Origin: CAYMUR01 sp964393615
GTDB lineage: Bacteria; Planctomycetota; Planctomycetia; Pirellulales; Pirellulaceae
DNA length: 31,271 nucleotides
Direction of reading: 5' to 3'
Assembly (NCBI GenBank): GCA_964393615.1
Contig: CAYMUR010000065.1
Span: forward strand, 1-31,271
The notes under the pieces were generated by a model that had not been told where the DNA came from, did not search any database, and saw nothing but the letters and a program-made list of their open reading frames with translations. Made by a program: the position numbers and the translations under genes. Below, in pieces: positions 1 to 7,638 of this stretch. Positions within the stretch are counted from its first letter, which is position 1, and each line of letters begins with the position of its first letter.

Positions 1-845
1 GGGCGAAAGTAAATGCCATTGTCAGCATCGGACACTTGAAAACCTTCATGCTCAAAGTCAACACCTGGAGGCGATGGCACAAAGTGTACTTCGTGCCGGA
101 GTGCCTTGGTTTTGATGTTCATGCCGTTTTCGACACCCGCCAGGCGGTTGATCAAGAAGGAATGGGGGCCAGCTGCATTGACTACGATAGGGGCATCAAG
201 TGACTGGCCGTCGTCTAATGTGACTCCTAGAACGCGATTCGCGTCCCGGCGGATTTGGACCACTTCTTTACCGTTGACAAAGTCGGCGCCCTGAGCCTGA
301 GCTGCGGCCATTACGTTGACGGTGGCCAACATCGGATCGTTGACGTAACCACCTTCTGCTGTATAAATCGCACCCTCGATCTGACCGGATGAACCTTCTT
401 TCCAATGTGTTTCACCCGGGCGACTAGGTGGCCAATACGCCTCGTGAGTGCAAGCCGCGAATTTCTTTTTCAGCATGGGCAAATCCCAGTCTTCATGTTT
501 TACCTGTGCCTTCCGGAAATGCTCGAGCACATGTTCGTGATTGTGCCCTTTTGTTTTGAGCAGTACACTCCCGCATTGGATAAATTTTGCCAGATTGTCT
601 TTGTTTGCGCCCAGAAGGTAGTTTTCCCAATCCAACCAAAAGAAAACGCCTTCGTAAGCTAAAGCCACACTCTGATAGGTGGAATAGTAAAAGCGAACAA
701 TGGCGCAGGATCGACTAGTGCTACCAGCTCCGGCTTCCTGATTTTTGTCAATCACGGTTACGTGTCGACCTTGCTTGGCTAACTCGTAAGCAATCGGAGC
801 ACCGATGATACCGGCTCCAATTACAATCGCATCCGTTTTGGCCAT
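1..845 (-). CDS. FAD-dependent oxidoreductase (DAO family), N-terminal part
   Basis: Reading leftwards from the ATG at 845, the frame stays open to the window edge (about 281 residues), so the C-terminal end is missing. The protein starts MAKTDAIVIGAGIIGAPIAY, a textbook Rossmann FAD-binding GxGxxG with no signal peptide. An acidic residue follows at the end of the second strand (VTVIDK), then a GSTSRSCAIVR stretch as in sarcosine oxidase and D-amino-acid dehydrogenase relatives. A good ribosome site (AAAGGA, about 6 bases before ATG) supports the start. Members of this family oxidise amines or amino acids with FAD in the cytoplasm; the substrate cannot be read from the sequence. It is 165 bases downstream of the propeller/VOC gene on the same strand and may be co-transcribed with it. 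No terminator is obvious between the two. Confidence 0.88.
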   Translation of the reverse strand, partial: MAKTDAIVIGAGIIGAPIAYELAKQGRHVTVIDKNQEAGAGSTSRSCAIVRFYYSTYQSVALAYEGVFFWLDWENYLLGANKDNLAKFIQCGSVLLKTKGHNHEHVLEHFRKAQVKHEDWDLPMLKKKFAACTHEAYWPPSRPGETHWKEGSSGQIEGAIYTAEGGYVNDPMLATVNVMAAAQAQGADFVNGKEVVQIRRDANRVLGVTLDDGQSLDAPIVVNAAGPHSFLINRLAGVENGMNIKTKALRHEVHFVPSPPGVDFEHEGFQVSDADNGIYFR

Positions 846-1010
846 GGTTGTCCTTTCGAACCTACTTGCAGTTTCTTCTTTACTTTTTGACAAAGGTCGC
901 TGTTGGATTTTTGGTCCATCAACGAACGGCATGATGAGAATTTAAGGTATTTGAGAAATTATCCGTGTGATCTGGAAAGCAGTGGAGTGGTGTTGGCAAC
1001 GTTGGTACTG

Positions 1011-2453
1011 TTAAGGTTCGGGCGCATGATCTGCTTCAACGATTTCAAAGAGATAACCGTTCGGATCTCGGAAAAAGAAGCGTTCAAACGGTGTTTCACG
1101 TTCTGGTGAAATCAATTCAGCACCCTGCTGAGTCAGTTCAGATTTTAAATCTTTAAATCCGGCAAGTGGGTAATAGATAGCGAAATGTCGTCCGAATTCT
1201 CGTTCGAATGGAGACACCTCGAACTCGGGAATTTCGATTAAATGGAGCTCTTGGCTTGGAGAGATGGAGAGCCACGCTGCGCGACAGTCGATATTTTGAG
1301 GGCGATGAATTGGTTTCCAACGCAATGTCTTTTGGAAAAATTCAGACGAACGTGCCACGTCACGTGTGGCCAATGTAAAGTGGGCGATAGAGGATTGGTT
1401 TGTATTACCAGTCAATGTTCGATCGGATAGCGATTGCCCCGTAGCACTGACAATACTCCACACACCTTGTGCATCACAAGCGGCGTAGTACATGCGATAC
1501 TGGTCCTCGGAGATCCTGATTAATGACATATCCTCAGCGTGAATGGCATCGGAGCCTTCTTCACCATATCCATTTCCTTCGATGACGCATCCCGCGCGTT
1601 CCCAATGCAACCCGTCGTCGGAAGAAGCCAGGAAGATACGGGACCGGTATCCTGCCATGTCGACTGCAATCGAAGCGGCCGCGAAATTTGCACTTTGACC
1701 GTTCGCCACGGCGTTAACGTCGATGCCGGGATGCGTCGGTACGACTGTTCCAGGAGATACGTCTTGCCATGCAGAATAGACCATGGTCCAACGGTCACCA
1801 GGAGTCGGTGGCGGTATGACTTCTGCGGCATTGACACCGGAACTTTCGCGTCCAATTTGTTCGTTAGGCAAGCGTAAGCCAGGTTCGAAATGGAACTCAA
1901 GGCCATTGGTGGTGATTGCACTTAAGATTCCGCGCCGTTGTTCTTCACCGTTGACGACCGTTCCTGAGCAATACAACCGACCATTGCCCGAAGGTAAAGA
2001 TAGATAGCGAGGACTGCGCAGTGAAAAATCGCTCTGGAGACGAATTCCGGGTTCGTGATCCCAACGCAACATGTCCTGCGAAATAGCACTACAGATTACA
2101 ACGGGTTGGTCAGCCGCTCCTCTTGATTCATAATACATTCGCCACCGGCCGTCTGAGCATTGCCTGATAGATGGGGCGAGTACACGTAGATTCCTGTGTG
2201 GTACGGTGGGCTGTGGTGCCAATCGGATGCCGGGCTCGGTATGGAAAACCAATCCGTCATCGGAAAACGCGCTGAGAATGTAGCCTTGGCATTCAGGAAA
2301 GGGTTTGTCAGGACCTACGGCGGTGTAATAGAGACGATACCCCCCTGTCGGAATGCGCACGATACATGGTGCCTGGACTTTACCACTGTCGAGGTTCCGA
2401 GAACCATGCACACGCCGTCCCGAATCTTTTTGCCAGAGTTGAATCGTTTTCAA
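1011..2453 (-). CDS. Five-bladed beta-propeller (GH43/GH32-like fold) fused to a VOC/glyoxalase domain
   Basis: 480 residues. Residues 1-345 form a beta-propeller of glycosidase type: repeated blade signatures EPGIRL or EPGLRL occur near 73, 134 and 190, together with repeated YYTA/YYES/YYAA strands and SSDDGLHW-like turns. Residues 356-474 are a vicinal-oxygen-chelate domain: IAHFTLATRDVARSSEFF at its start, LHLIEI, GRHFAIYY and FRDPNGYLFEIVE at its end. Candidate metal ligands are H358, H423 and E470, with H404 possible. No signal peptide is seen, so it is probably cytoplasmic. The start is TTG: an in-frame TGA lies 57 bases upstream with no ATG or GTG between, and AGGA sits about 9 bases before the TTG. 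Propellers of this fold bind or cleave sugars; VOC domains catalyse metal-dependent isomerisation, ring cleavage or lyase steps. The joint substrate is unknown. The domain calls are firm; the function is not. Confidence 0.8.
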   Translation of the reverse strand: MKTIQLWQKDSGRRVHGSRNLDSGKVQAPCIVRIPTGGYRLYYTAVGPDKPFPECQGYILSAFSDDGLVFHTEPGIRLAPQPTVPHRNLRVLAPSIRQCSDGRWRMYYESRGAADQPVVICSAISQDMLRWDHEPGIRLQSDFSLRSPRYLSLPSGNGRLYCSGTVVNGEEQRRGILSAITTNGLEFHFEPGLRLPNEQIGRESSGVNAAEVIPPPTPGDRWTMVYSAWQDVSPGTVVPTHPGIDVNAVANGQSANFAAASIAVDMAGYRSRIFLASSDDGLHWERAGCVIEGNGYGEEGSDAIHAEDMSLIRISEDQYRMYYAACDAQGVWSIVSATGQSLSDRTLTGNTNQSSIAHFTLATRDVARSSEFFQKTLRWKPIHRPQNIDCRAAWLSISPSQELHLIEIPEFEVSPFEREFGRHFAIYYPLAGFKDLKSELTQQGAELISPERETPFERFFFRDPNGYLFEIVEADHAPEP

Positions 2454-2843
2454 AACGTTATTCCTAGCACTGCGCCAGCAGATTAAAAATGGTTGGACAA
2501 ATCCTCAAAGGTTACAACATACCATGTGCAGAAAAAAATACGAGGTAGCGACATCGTCGAAGAGTTATTGATCTTCTGATGATGTCACACGATCTGGTGT
2601 ATACTGGTTTGAATTGATAGAGCCAAGTCGTGGTTTCCTAACCACGGCTGCGATAGAAAAGAACAAGGGCTTCCATGTCACCTGGCAAGTGCGCCATATT
2701 TGACAGCTGGGGTCGTTGGTGGCTGGCAAAGAAACCGTTTTTGTTTTTTTCGCCAGTTTTGCGGGGGAAGGTTTCCCTCGCACCTCAGTAATAGCTCGGT
2801 ACTGGAAATGAACCAGGACAACATGCTGTATGACCTTGTTGAG
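2454..2843. other. Intergenic stretch, no gene seen
   Basis: About 390 bases between the exported orphan and the propeller/VOC gene. Short open frames here have no family resemblance and no convincing ribosome site. The one clear structure is a perfect 7-bp hairpin with a tetraloop, CGTGGTT-TCCT-AACCACG at 2629-2646. It has no T run after it on either strand, so I do not call it a terminator. The promoter of the propeller/VOC gene should be here, but I cannot pick a convincing one. Confidence 0.6.
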
Positions 2844-3707
2844 TTATCGCTGGATTTTAGCAGTACGCATCGCAACGGCGAGCGAACCGGTGGCCTCGAC
2901 GGTATACTCCTGATTGGCCACCATGCGAGTCTGGCGCATGGTGACAGGTCCTCGAAAGCTTACATAGACGGTTCTGCAGGTGTTTAGTTGGACCGCAAGA
3001 TGTCCGGTCATGTGGGTACTGGTGCGGGGTCCGTTCTGGCTGATATTCTGGATTTGTGCTGCAAAGATACCACAGCTTACACCGTCGATGTCACGGATTT
3101 TGACCAATTTCATTGGGACAGCCTTTGACTGACTTGTCGCTTGGGAGGAACCAAGAAAACTACTGGCGAGCTCTGCGGGGAGTTGCACGGTTTCACCGAC
3201 AGCAATGGTCCTACCAGTCAAAAATTGGGCCAACGGATTTGGACGTCCGATCGATTGCATACTCTGTTTGACAATCGTTAATTCATCGTCGGGAGGTACC
3301 TGTCCATGTTGATTGATGACGATTAATTCGTTCTCAGCCCGACGGACGACGTAGGTCTTGCCATTCACAGGTTGAGGCAGCCACTCTTGATCTTTTTGCT
3401 CACCTGTTCTCGTTTGCCGCGATGCTTTTTTAAAAAAAACTTTGACCTGCGTCGAGTAACCCGGTTGCACTGTCAGTACCGTCAATTCTCGGACTTGATG
3501 TTGTTGGTCCTGACTGATGGTTTGTTGAGTTTCCTGTCCTGGATAACGATATTTTGTCTTGAGAGACATGTCGAATTGGACTTTGTTAGTCCACTGTTCA
3601 TCGACAACAGGACTCTTGTGTTGGAACGTGTAACCATCATCATTTCCTTGAACGGATGCCCTTTCCATCCACAGTAAAACGGCTGCAACGCATAACAAAA
3701 GTCGCAT
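2844..3707 (-). CDS. Exported protein of unknown function (287 aa)
   Basis: The start is ATG 3707, six bases after a strong AAGGAG. A longer frame to a TTG at 3791 is rejected because that codon overlaps a likely promoter -35. The N-terminus MRLLLCVAAVLLWMERASVQG is a signal peptide. The mature protein is beta-rich. It carries a Thr/Gln-rich stretch, a charged segment with a Lys-Lys pair (VKVFFKKASRQT), and a C-terminal part with alternating strands (SCGIFAAQIQNIS, HLAVQLNTCRTVYVSF) and two cysteines. It has no membrane anchor and no lipobox. I do not recognise the family. The many strand-like segments suggest a secreted or periplasmic beta-sandwich or barrel-like protein, which is inference. 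It is a stand-alone gene with its own promoter. Confidence 0.75.
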   Translation of the reverse strand: MRLLLCVAAVLLWMERASVQGNDDGYTFQHKSPVVDEQWTNKVQFDMSLKTKYRYPGQETQQTISQDQQHQVRELTVLTVQPGYSTQVKVFFKKASRQTRTGEQKDQEWLPQPVNGKTYVVRRAENELIVINQHGQVPPDDELTIVKQSMQSIGRPNPLAQFLTGRTIAVGETVQLPAELASSFLGSSQATSQSKAVPMKLVKIRDIDGVSCGIFAAQIQNISQNGPRTSTHMTGHLAVQLNTCRTVYVSFRGPVTMRQTRMVANQEYTVEATGSLAVAMRTAKIQR

Positions 3708-4016
3708 GGTAAACTCCTTATTTTGCATCATCGACAAGCCAGCATTGAGTGGCAAGAGTGGGATAATCCAATCGTACGCGGAAGACGTCAAGGTGTGTTG
3801 TTTAAATGGTGAGGGCTGATGTCAATAAAAGAATTGAAGATTCAAAGGTTAGTAGACTGACGTGTCAAGCATTTTTTTGTGGTTGGAGGGAGAAAGCGGT
3901 AGAAACTCTAAGTGTACTTGCCGGTAATAGAATGCCAGGAAATGCTAGCAGCGAGGAGCAGAAACTTACCAATCACGATCTAGGAAAGCACAACAGTCAA
4001 CGCACGAAAGTCGTTG
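3708..4016. other. Intergenic stretch between methyltransferase and exported orphan
   Basis: About 309 bases. Apart from the promoter at 3763-3791 and a second perfect TTGACA without a good -10 partner (minus strand, near 3870), I see no gene, repeat or terminator-like hairpin. Confidence 0.5.
3763..3791 (-). promoter_or_regulatory. Sigma-70-type promoter for the exported orphan
   Basis: Read on the minus strand: TTGACG at 3791-3786, a 17-base spacer, then GATTAT at 3768-3763. Transcription would begin near 3756, giving a leader of about 50 bases that contains the AAGGAG before ATG 3707. Matches to consensus are 5/6 and 4/6. This is a prediction by eye only. Confidence 0.4.
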
Positions 4017-4907
4017 TTATCTTAGTCGTTCGAGGGTCGCGTGCCCGGTTTTGCGAAAGACAAATTGATTGCATCCGTGCCCTCGGTCGGTTGTCAGCTG
4101 CGTGAGAATGTAATTTCGTTGAAAGTAAAAGTCGAAGATTTCCTCAGGCCGAGCGAATTCAAAAGGGTAGCCTCCCACCCAATCCACCAAATCATGCCAA
4201 ACTGACATGCCGCGGTCCACTTTTTTCTTTGACCAGTCTGCAAAGGGCAATGGATTTTGTAGCCTAACCAGACGCAACAGGGCAGCTCGCGTTTCCCAAG
4301 CAGCACCGACAGTCAGGACCAGGACCAGTTGAATGGGATAAGGCGAATGGTTGTAAAGTTTTTTAATAGTTCTCCAGCGGTGACTGGCACCGCCTTGATC
4401 GTTGTAAATGGCAATGATCAATAATCCATCCTGACAGACGGTACGGGTGACATTTTCTAAGGCAGCCCACATGTTTCCTGTCTGGTGAAGCACTCCCCAG
4501 GAATAAGTGATATCAAACTTTTCCAGTGTGTCCATGTAGGATTTGTCCAAAACAGATGCTTCTTGGATAGTCCAGCTATCATCCTTGTCGTAATAGCGGC
4601 GTTTTAACTCTTGTGTGCAAGAGACTGACACCGGGTCATAATCGAACGAGTGAACTCGTGCTCCGAGTTGACGGGCGGCCAGACTGAATAGTCCGCTACC
4701 AGACCCGATATCGAGAAAAGATTTTCCCTGGAGAGTGTCCGTACCAATCATCGAAATGAGCGAATGTTGAGCTGTTTGGATTCGTTGATCATCCAAGGTC
4801 GAAAGGAAATATTTCCAGTTCTTACCAAATTGAAACCGCTCACCCCGAAGGATTTCACGGGCGTGTGCTGATACGGTTTTGCTTGAATTGGGAGAGGTAG
4901 AAGTCAT
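4017..4907 (-). CDS. Class I SAM-dependent methyltransferase
   Basis: 296 residues with the start ATG at 4907, about 8 bases after AGGA. Motif I is clear: SFLDIGSGSGLFSLAA (residues 63-78), followed by the acidic residue after strand 2 (HSFDYDP, D89) that binds the ribose of S-adenosylmethionine. YSWGVLHQTGNMW (135-147) is the motif IV region, of the kind found in small-molecule methyltransferases related to UbiG and the type 11/25 families. LLIIAIYN follows as strand 5. The C-terminal third is an extra segment with a hydrophobic helix (IQLVLVLTVGAAW) and a probable substrate-binding region. No signal peptide is present. The substrate is not evident; neighbours do not form a recognisable pathway. 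The fold assignment is firm. Confidence 0.88.
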   Translation of the reverse strand: MTSTSPNSSKTVSAHAREILRGERFQFGKNWKYFLSTLDDQRIQTAQHSLISMIGTDTLQGKSFLDIGSGSGLFSLAARQLGARVHSFDYDPVSVSCTQELKRRYYDKDDSWTIQEASVLDKSYMDTLEKFDITYSWGVLHQTGNMWAALENVTRTVCQDGLLIIAIYNDQGGASHRWRTIKKLYNHSPYPIQLVLVLTVGAAWETRAALLRLVRLQNPLPFADWSKKKVDRGMSVWHDLVDWVGGYPFEFARPEEIFDFYFQRNYILTQLTTDRGHGCNQFVFRKTGHATLERLR

Positions 4908-5084
4908 GCACTGGTCCTATGCAGCGGTGATTTGCGGGGAGACAAGCTGACCAGATCCCTGATTCGACCAGGCACGATTTGCCACTGTTATGGTAGTTGT
5001 ATTCTCAAAGGGGTAAAACAGTGTCGTAGATATGGACACTTTCTCACAGTTTTGTCCCCAATTTTGTCATGCACTATAGCGCAC

Positions 5085-6473
5085 TTATCGTTTTTGACGA
5101 TCCAACACGACAATGCGTTCTGCCATGAGATGTGGACGGTACAATTCTGGGACTGTACGCTGTGTTCCCGTGATGCCTATTTGTTGTCGCAAGTAGCGGC
5201 GTAAGTTGAGGCCGGGCGAAGGAGTGACAAATTTAAGAATACGTCCATAGTCGTCGGTCAGTGCGTACTGTGGTACGTTTCGTCGGCGTGTTACAACAGG
5301 CATCAACCAACCACTTCCGTCGTAGGTAGGATCGCTTGTGGTGAGGTTGGCGCCGGTGACACCGTTAGCAGCAGCTGTTTTCAAATGATCATTGGCTGAG
5401 ACGGAAGGACTGGTTATCGCAACTTGTGACTCCATTCCCAGCTGTTCCTGTCCCAGTTGTTCGTGCCTGATCCGTATTTCCTCGAATTCTACGATTTGAT
5501 CCAGTAACGCATGGGCCTGCCGACGTTTTTCGACAGTCTCACCGTGTTCAGCTATGTAGTGTGCACTTGCGCGTAGCGGTTCTAATCTCCAAGTAGACTT
5601 GGGGCCAGCGACAATTCGTGACAAGGCGATTTCGATTTCTGCCAGCTTGGAACGGAGGGTAAGGGAATTGTGTGCTTCAGGCTTTGTTGTATTTTCAACG
5701 CGTAGGTCTGGTGCATGGAGGTTTTGTTTTAACTTCGAGTACGTTTCAGGCCTCCGCCAACGAGGTTTCGAACCAGGTTCGGGATGGTTGGTTCTCTCTT
5801 GTTGACGGCGGATAGTCCTTTTCTTACCTCGCCGCGCAGTCCATGAGACCAGTTGACTTGCTGAGATATCCGAGGATTCGGTGGACGGTTGTGCGAGACC
5901 TTCGGCATATTGTACCGTATCTGCAGGGCGATCAACGGGCACAGATTCTACGGTGACGACTTCGGGGGTATGTGTCTCATGATTTAGCGGGGCTTGCCCA
6001 ATTTCACTCTTGTGAATCCAGCGAAATTCACCGGCCGGTGGGGCAATCTGGTACCACGATTCACCATCCTTATGGACGACGCCCAGAATCGTAACTAGTT
6101 CGCCCTGTTTCAGTTTTACTTGATAAGCGTTACGTTGATGTTGTAGCTGGCTGCCAATTTGGGACGGTAATTCATTTTCAACAACTTCTGCAACATTTTC
6201 CTGGTTGGTAGATTCCACTGCGGCTGCCGGTACCCAACTGAAACTGCCTTGAGGAGGTCGCACGGCAAGCCAGCCTTGTTTGTTTTGATTATAGACTTCC
6301 ACTTTTTCGCCACGTGACAGATAGCTTGTTGGATAGAAGTCATCGCCAGGGCCGCTACGAACGTAGATTTGATCTACATTGATATGGGCGGTATAAGAAT
6401 GCGATTCACTGCTATGAATGAGCGAACCACTGGTGAGAAAAAGAACAGCAATCCAACTGGCGCGTAGACGCAT
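5085..6473 (-). CDS. Exported protein with two bacterial SH3 domains
   Basis: 462 residues with the start ATG at 6473 and GGGAG about 9 bases upstream. The N-terminus MRLRASWIAVLFLTSGSLIH is a signal peptide. SH3 domain 1 (about 29-87) has the INVDQIYVRSGPGDDFYP opening and ends FSWVPAAAV; SH3 domain 2 (about 98-160) ends FRWIHKSEIG. A long, charged, probably disordered linker follows (Arg/Lys-rich near 215-250), then a helical segment around 270-350 and a conserved-looking C-terminal block with GSGWLMPVVTRRRNVPQYAL. Bacterial SH3 domains usually bind cell-wall peptides or other envelope ligands; no hydrolase domain is attached. It most likely works in the periplasm as a binding or scaffold protein. 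The C-terminal block is of unknown function. Confidence 0.85.
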   Translation of the reverse strand: MRLRASWIAVLFLTSGSLIHSSESHSYTAHINVDQIYVRSGPGDDFYPTSYLSRGEKVEVYNQNKQGWLAVRPPQGSFSWVPAAAVESTNQENVAEVVENELPSQIGSQLQHQRNAYQVKLKQGELVTILGVVHKDGESWYQIAPPAGEFRWIHKSEIGQAPLNHETHTPEVVTVESVPVDRPADTVQYAEGLAQPSTESSDISASQLVSWTARRGKKRTIRRQQERTNHPEPGSKPRWRRPETYSKLKQNLHAPDLRVENTTKPEAHNSLTLRSKLAEIEIALSRIVAGPKSTWRLEPLRASAHYIAEHGETVEKRRQAHALLDQIVEFEEIRIRHEQLGQEQLGMESQVAITSPSVSANDHLKTAAANGVTGANLTTSDPTYDGSGWLMPVVTRRRNVPQYALTDDYGRILKFVTPSPGLNLRRYLRQQIGITGTQRTVPELYRPHLMAERIVVLDRQKR

Positions 6474-6569
6474 CGTTGAACACTCCCGGAAGCTAACTTG
6501 GTGTAGACGAGAGACTTAGACAAGAGCGTAGCTTTTAGAAGATTTACAGAGACGCTTCAAGGTCGATAT

Positions 6570-7367
6570 TTAAAACTTGTGATTCTTCGGCGGACCGTTT
6601 TCGGTAAGCGTGAGAATTTCGGGACCTTCTTCCGTCATGAGAATGGTGTGTTCGAACTGCGCTGATAGCTTGCCATCACGTGTCCTGACGGTCCATCCAT
6701 CATTTTGATCAAGTACAGTATCGGGAGAGCCTTCGTTAATCATCGGCTCGATCGTAAAACAGACTCCCGGCTCGATACGCTGAAAGCGAGCTTGCTGGTT
6801 CGGGAAATGTGGGATGGAAGGTTCCTGGTGAAACCTGCGGCCGACTCCGTGTCCTACATATTCACGGACGATTCCATATCCCATCGTATTGGTTTTACGT
6901 TGAATGGCCTGTCCGATTTTTACAACAGGGTCTCCGGGACCCATTGCATCAATTGCCAGGTACAAACAATCAAAGGCACATTGGACCAGTTGTTTGGCCG
7001 AGTTTGCTGTTTCGCCGATGATGAATGTTTCTGATTGGTCGCCAATCCAGCCGTTAACGATTGTTGTAATATCAATGTTGAGGATATCACCGTTTTTTAA
7101 CACGTTATCGCCGGGGATACCGTGACATATGACGTCGTTAATGCTAGTACAGCAACTTCGAGGGAATCCCTGGTACCCCAGGCAGGCCGGCGTATGGCCA
7201 TGATCGCGTGTATAGTCGACCACGATGCGGTCCAGTTCATCCGTGGTGATATCTGGCTGGACAAACTTGCGCACATGGTCCATAAGCTGCGCATTGAACT
7301 TTCCTGCAGCTCGCATACAGTCACGTTCAGCTTCGACAAGGGACAGGCTTTGGCGTCCGAACAACAT
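6570..7367 (-). CDS. map: Methionine aminopeptidase, type I
   Basis: 265 residues from ATG 7367, close to the normal length for the bacterial type I enzyme. It removes the initiator methionine from new proteins in the cytoplasm. All five metal ligands are visible: D99 (ILNIDITT), D110 (GDQSETF), H173 (YVGHGVGR), E207 (FTIEPM) and E239 (QFEHTIL). The substrate-side His is H82 (VICHGIPGD). The CLGYQGFPRSCCTSIND stretch is typical of the family. A longer frame begins at a TTG at 7421, and a GAGGAG lies about 17 bases before ATG 7367, which is far. The exact start is therefore slightly uncertain, but homology begins shortly after MLFGRQSLSL. The gene is divergent from leuS. Confidence 0.97.
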   Translation of the reverse strand: MLFGRQSLSLVEAERDCMRAAGKFNAQLMDHVRKFVQPDITTDELDRIVVDYTRDHGHTPACLGYQGFPRSCCTSINDVICHGIPGDNVLKNGDILNIDITTIVNGWIGDQSETFIIGETANSAKQLVQCAFDCLYLAIDAMGPGDPVVKIGQAIQRKTNTMGYGIVREYVGHGVGRRFHQEPSIPHFPNQQARFQRIEPGVCFTIEPMINEGSPDTVLDQNDGWTVRTRDGKLSAQFEHTILMTEEGPEILTLTENGPPKNHKF

Positions 7368-7536
7368 GATTCTTAATCCACTGACTCCTCGATTTACCCA
7401 CCCAATAGCGGGAAACTTCAAATTTACCCCATGACAGCAAAAATGCCTATATGTTCTAAGAAGATTTAAAGTTTCTTGGGTGATTTGTCCAGGTCGATCA
7501 TCCGGCTAACTTTGCGGTTCCCGGCCCTGTCCTCTC

Positions 7537-7566
7537 TTGGCGAAGTATGTCAGCAGCCGCTAAAAT
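7537..7566 (+). promoter_or_regulatory. Sigma-70-type promoter for leuS
   Basis: TTGGCG at 7537-7542, an 18-base spacer, and TAAAAT at 7561-7566, in the 271-base region between divergent map and leuS. Transcription would start near 7573, leaving a leader of about 65 bases before ATG 7639. Predicted by eye. Confidence 0.4.
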
Positions 7567-7638
7567 CTTATAAAAGCAGTCCGTCCAAATGGCTGCAAAC
7601 CATGAAATGATTTTAACTTAACCCCAAGGCTCAAAGCC

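Noticed and set aside
2629..2646. Perfect 7-bp hairpin as terminator of the exported orphan
   Set aside because: No T run follows on the minus strand, and it lies about 200 bases after the stop codon.
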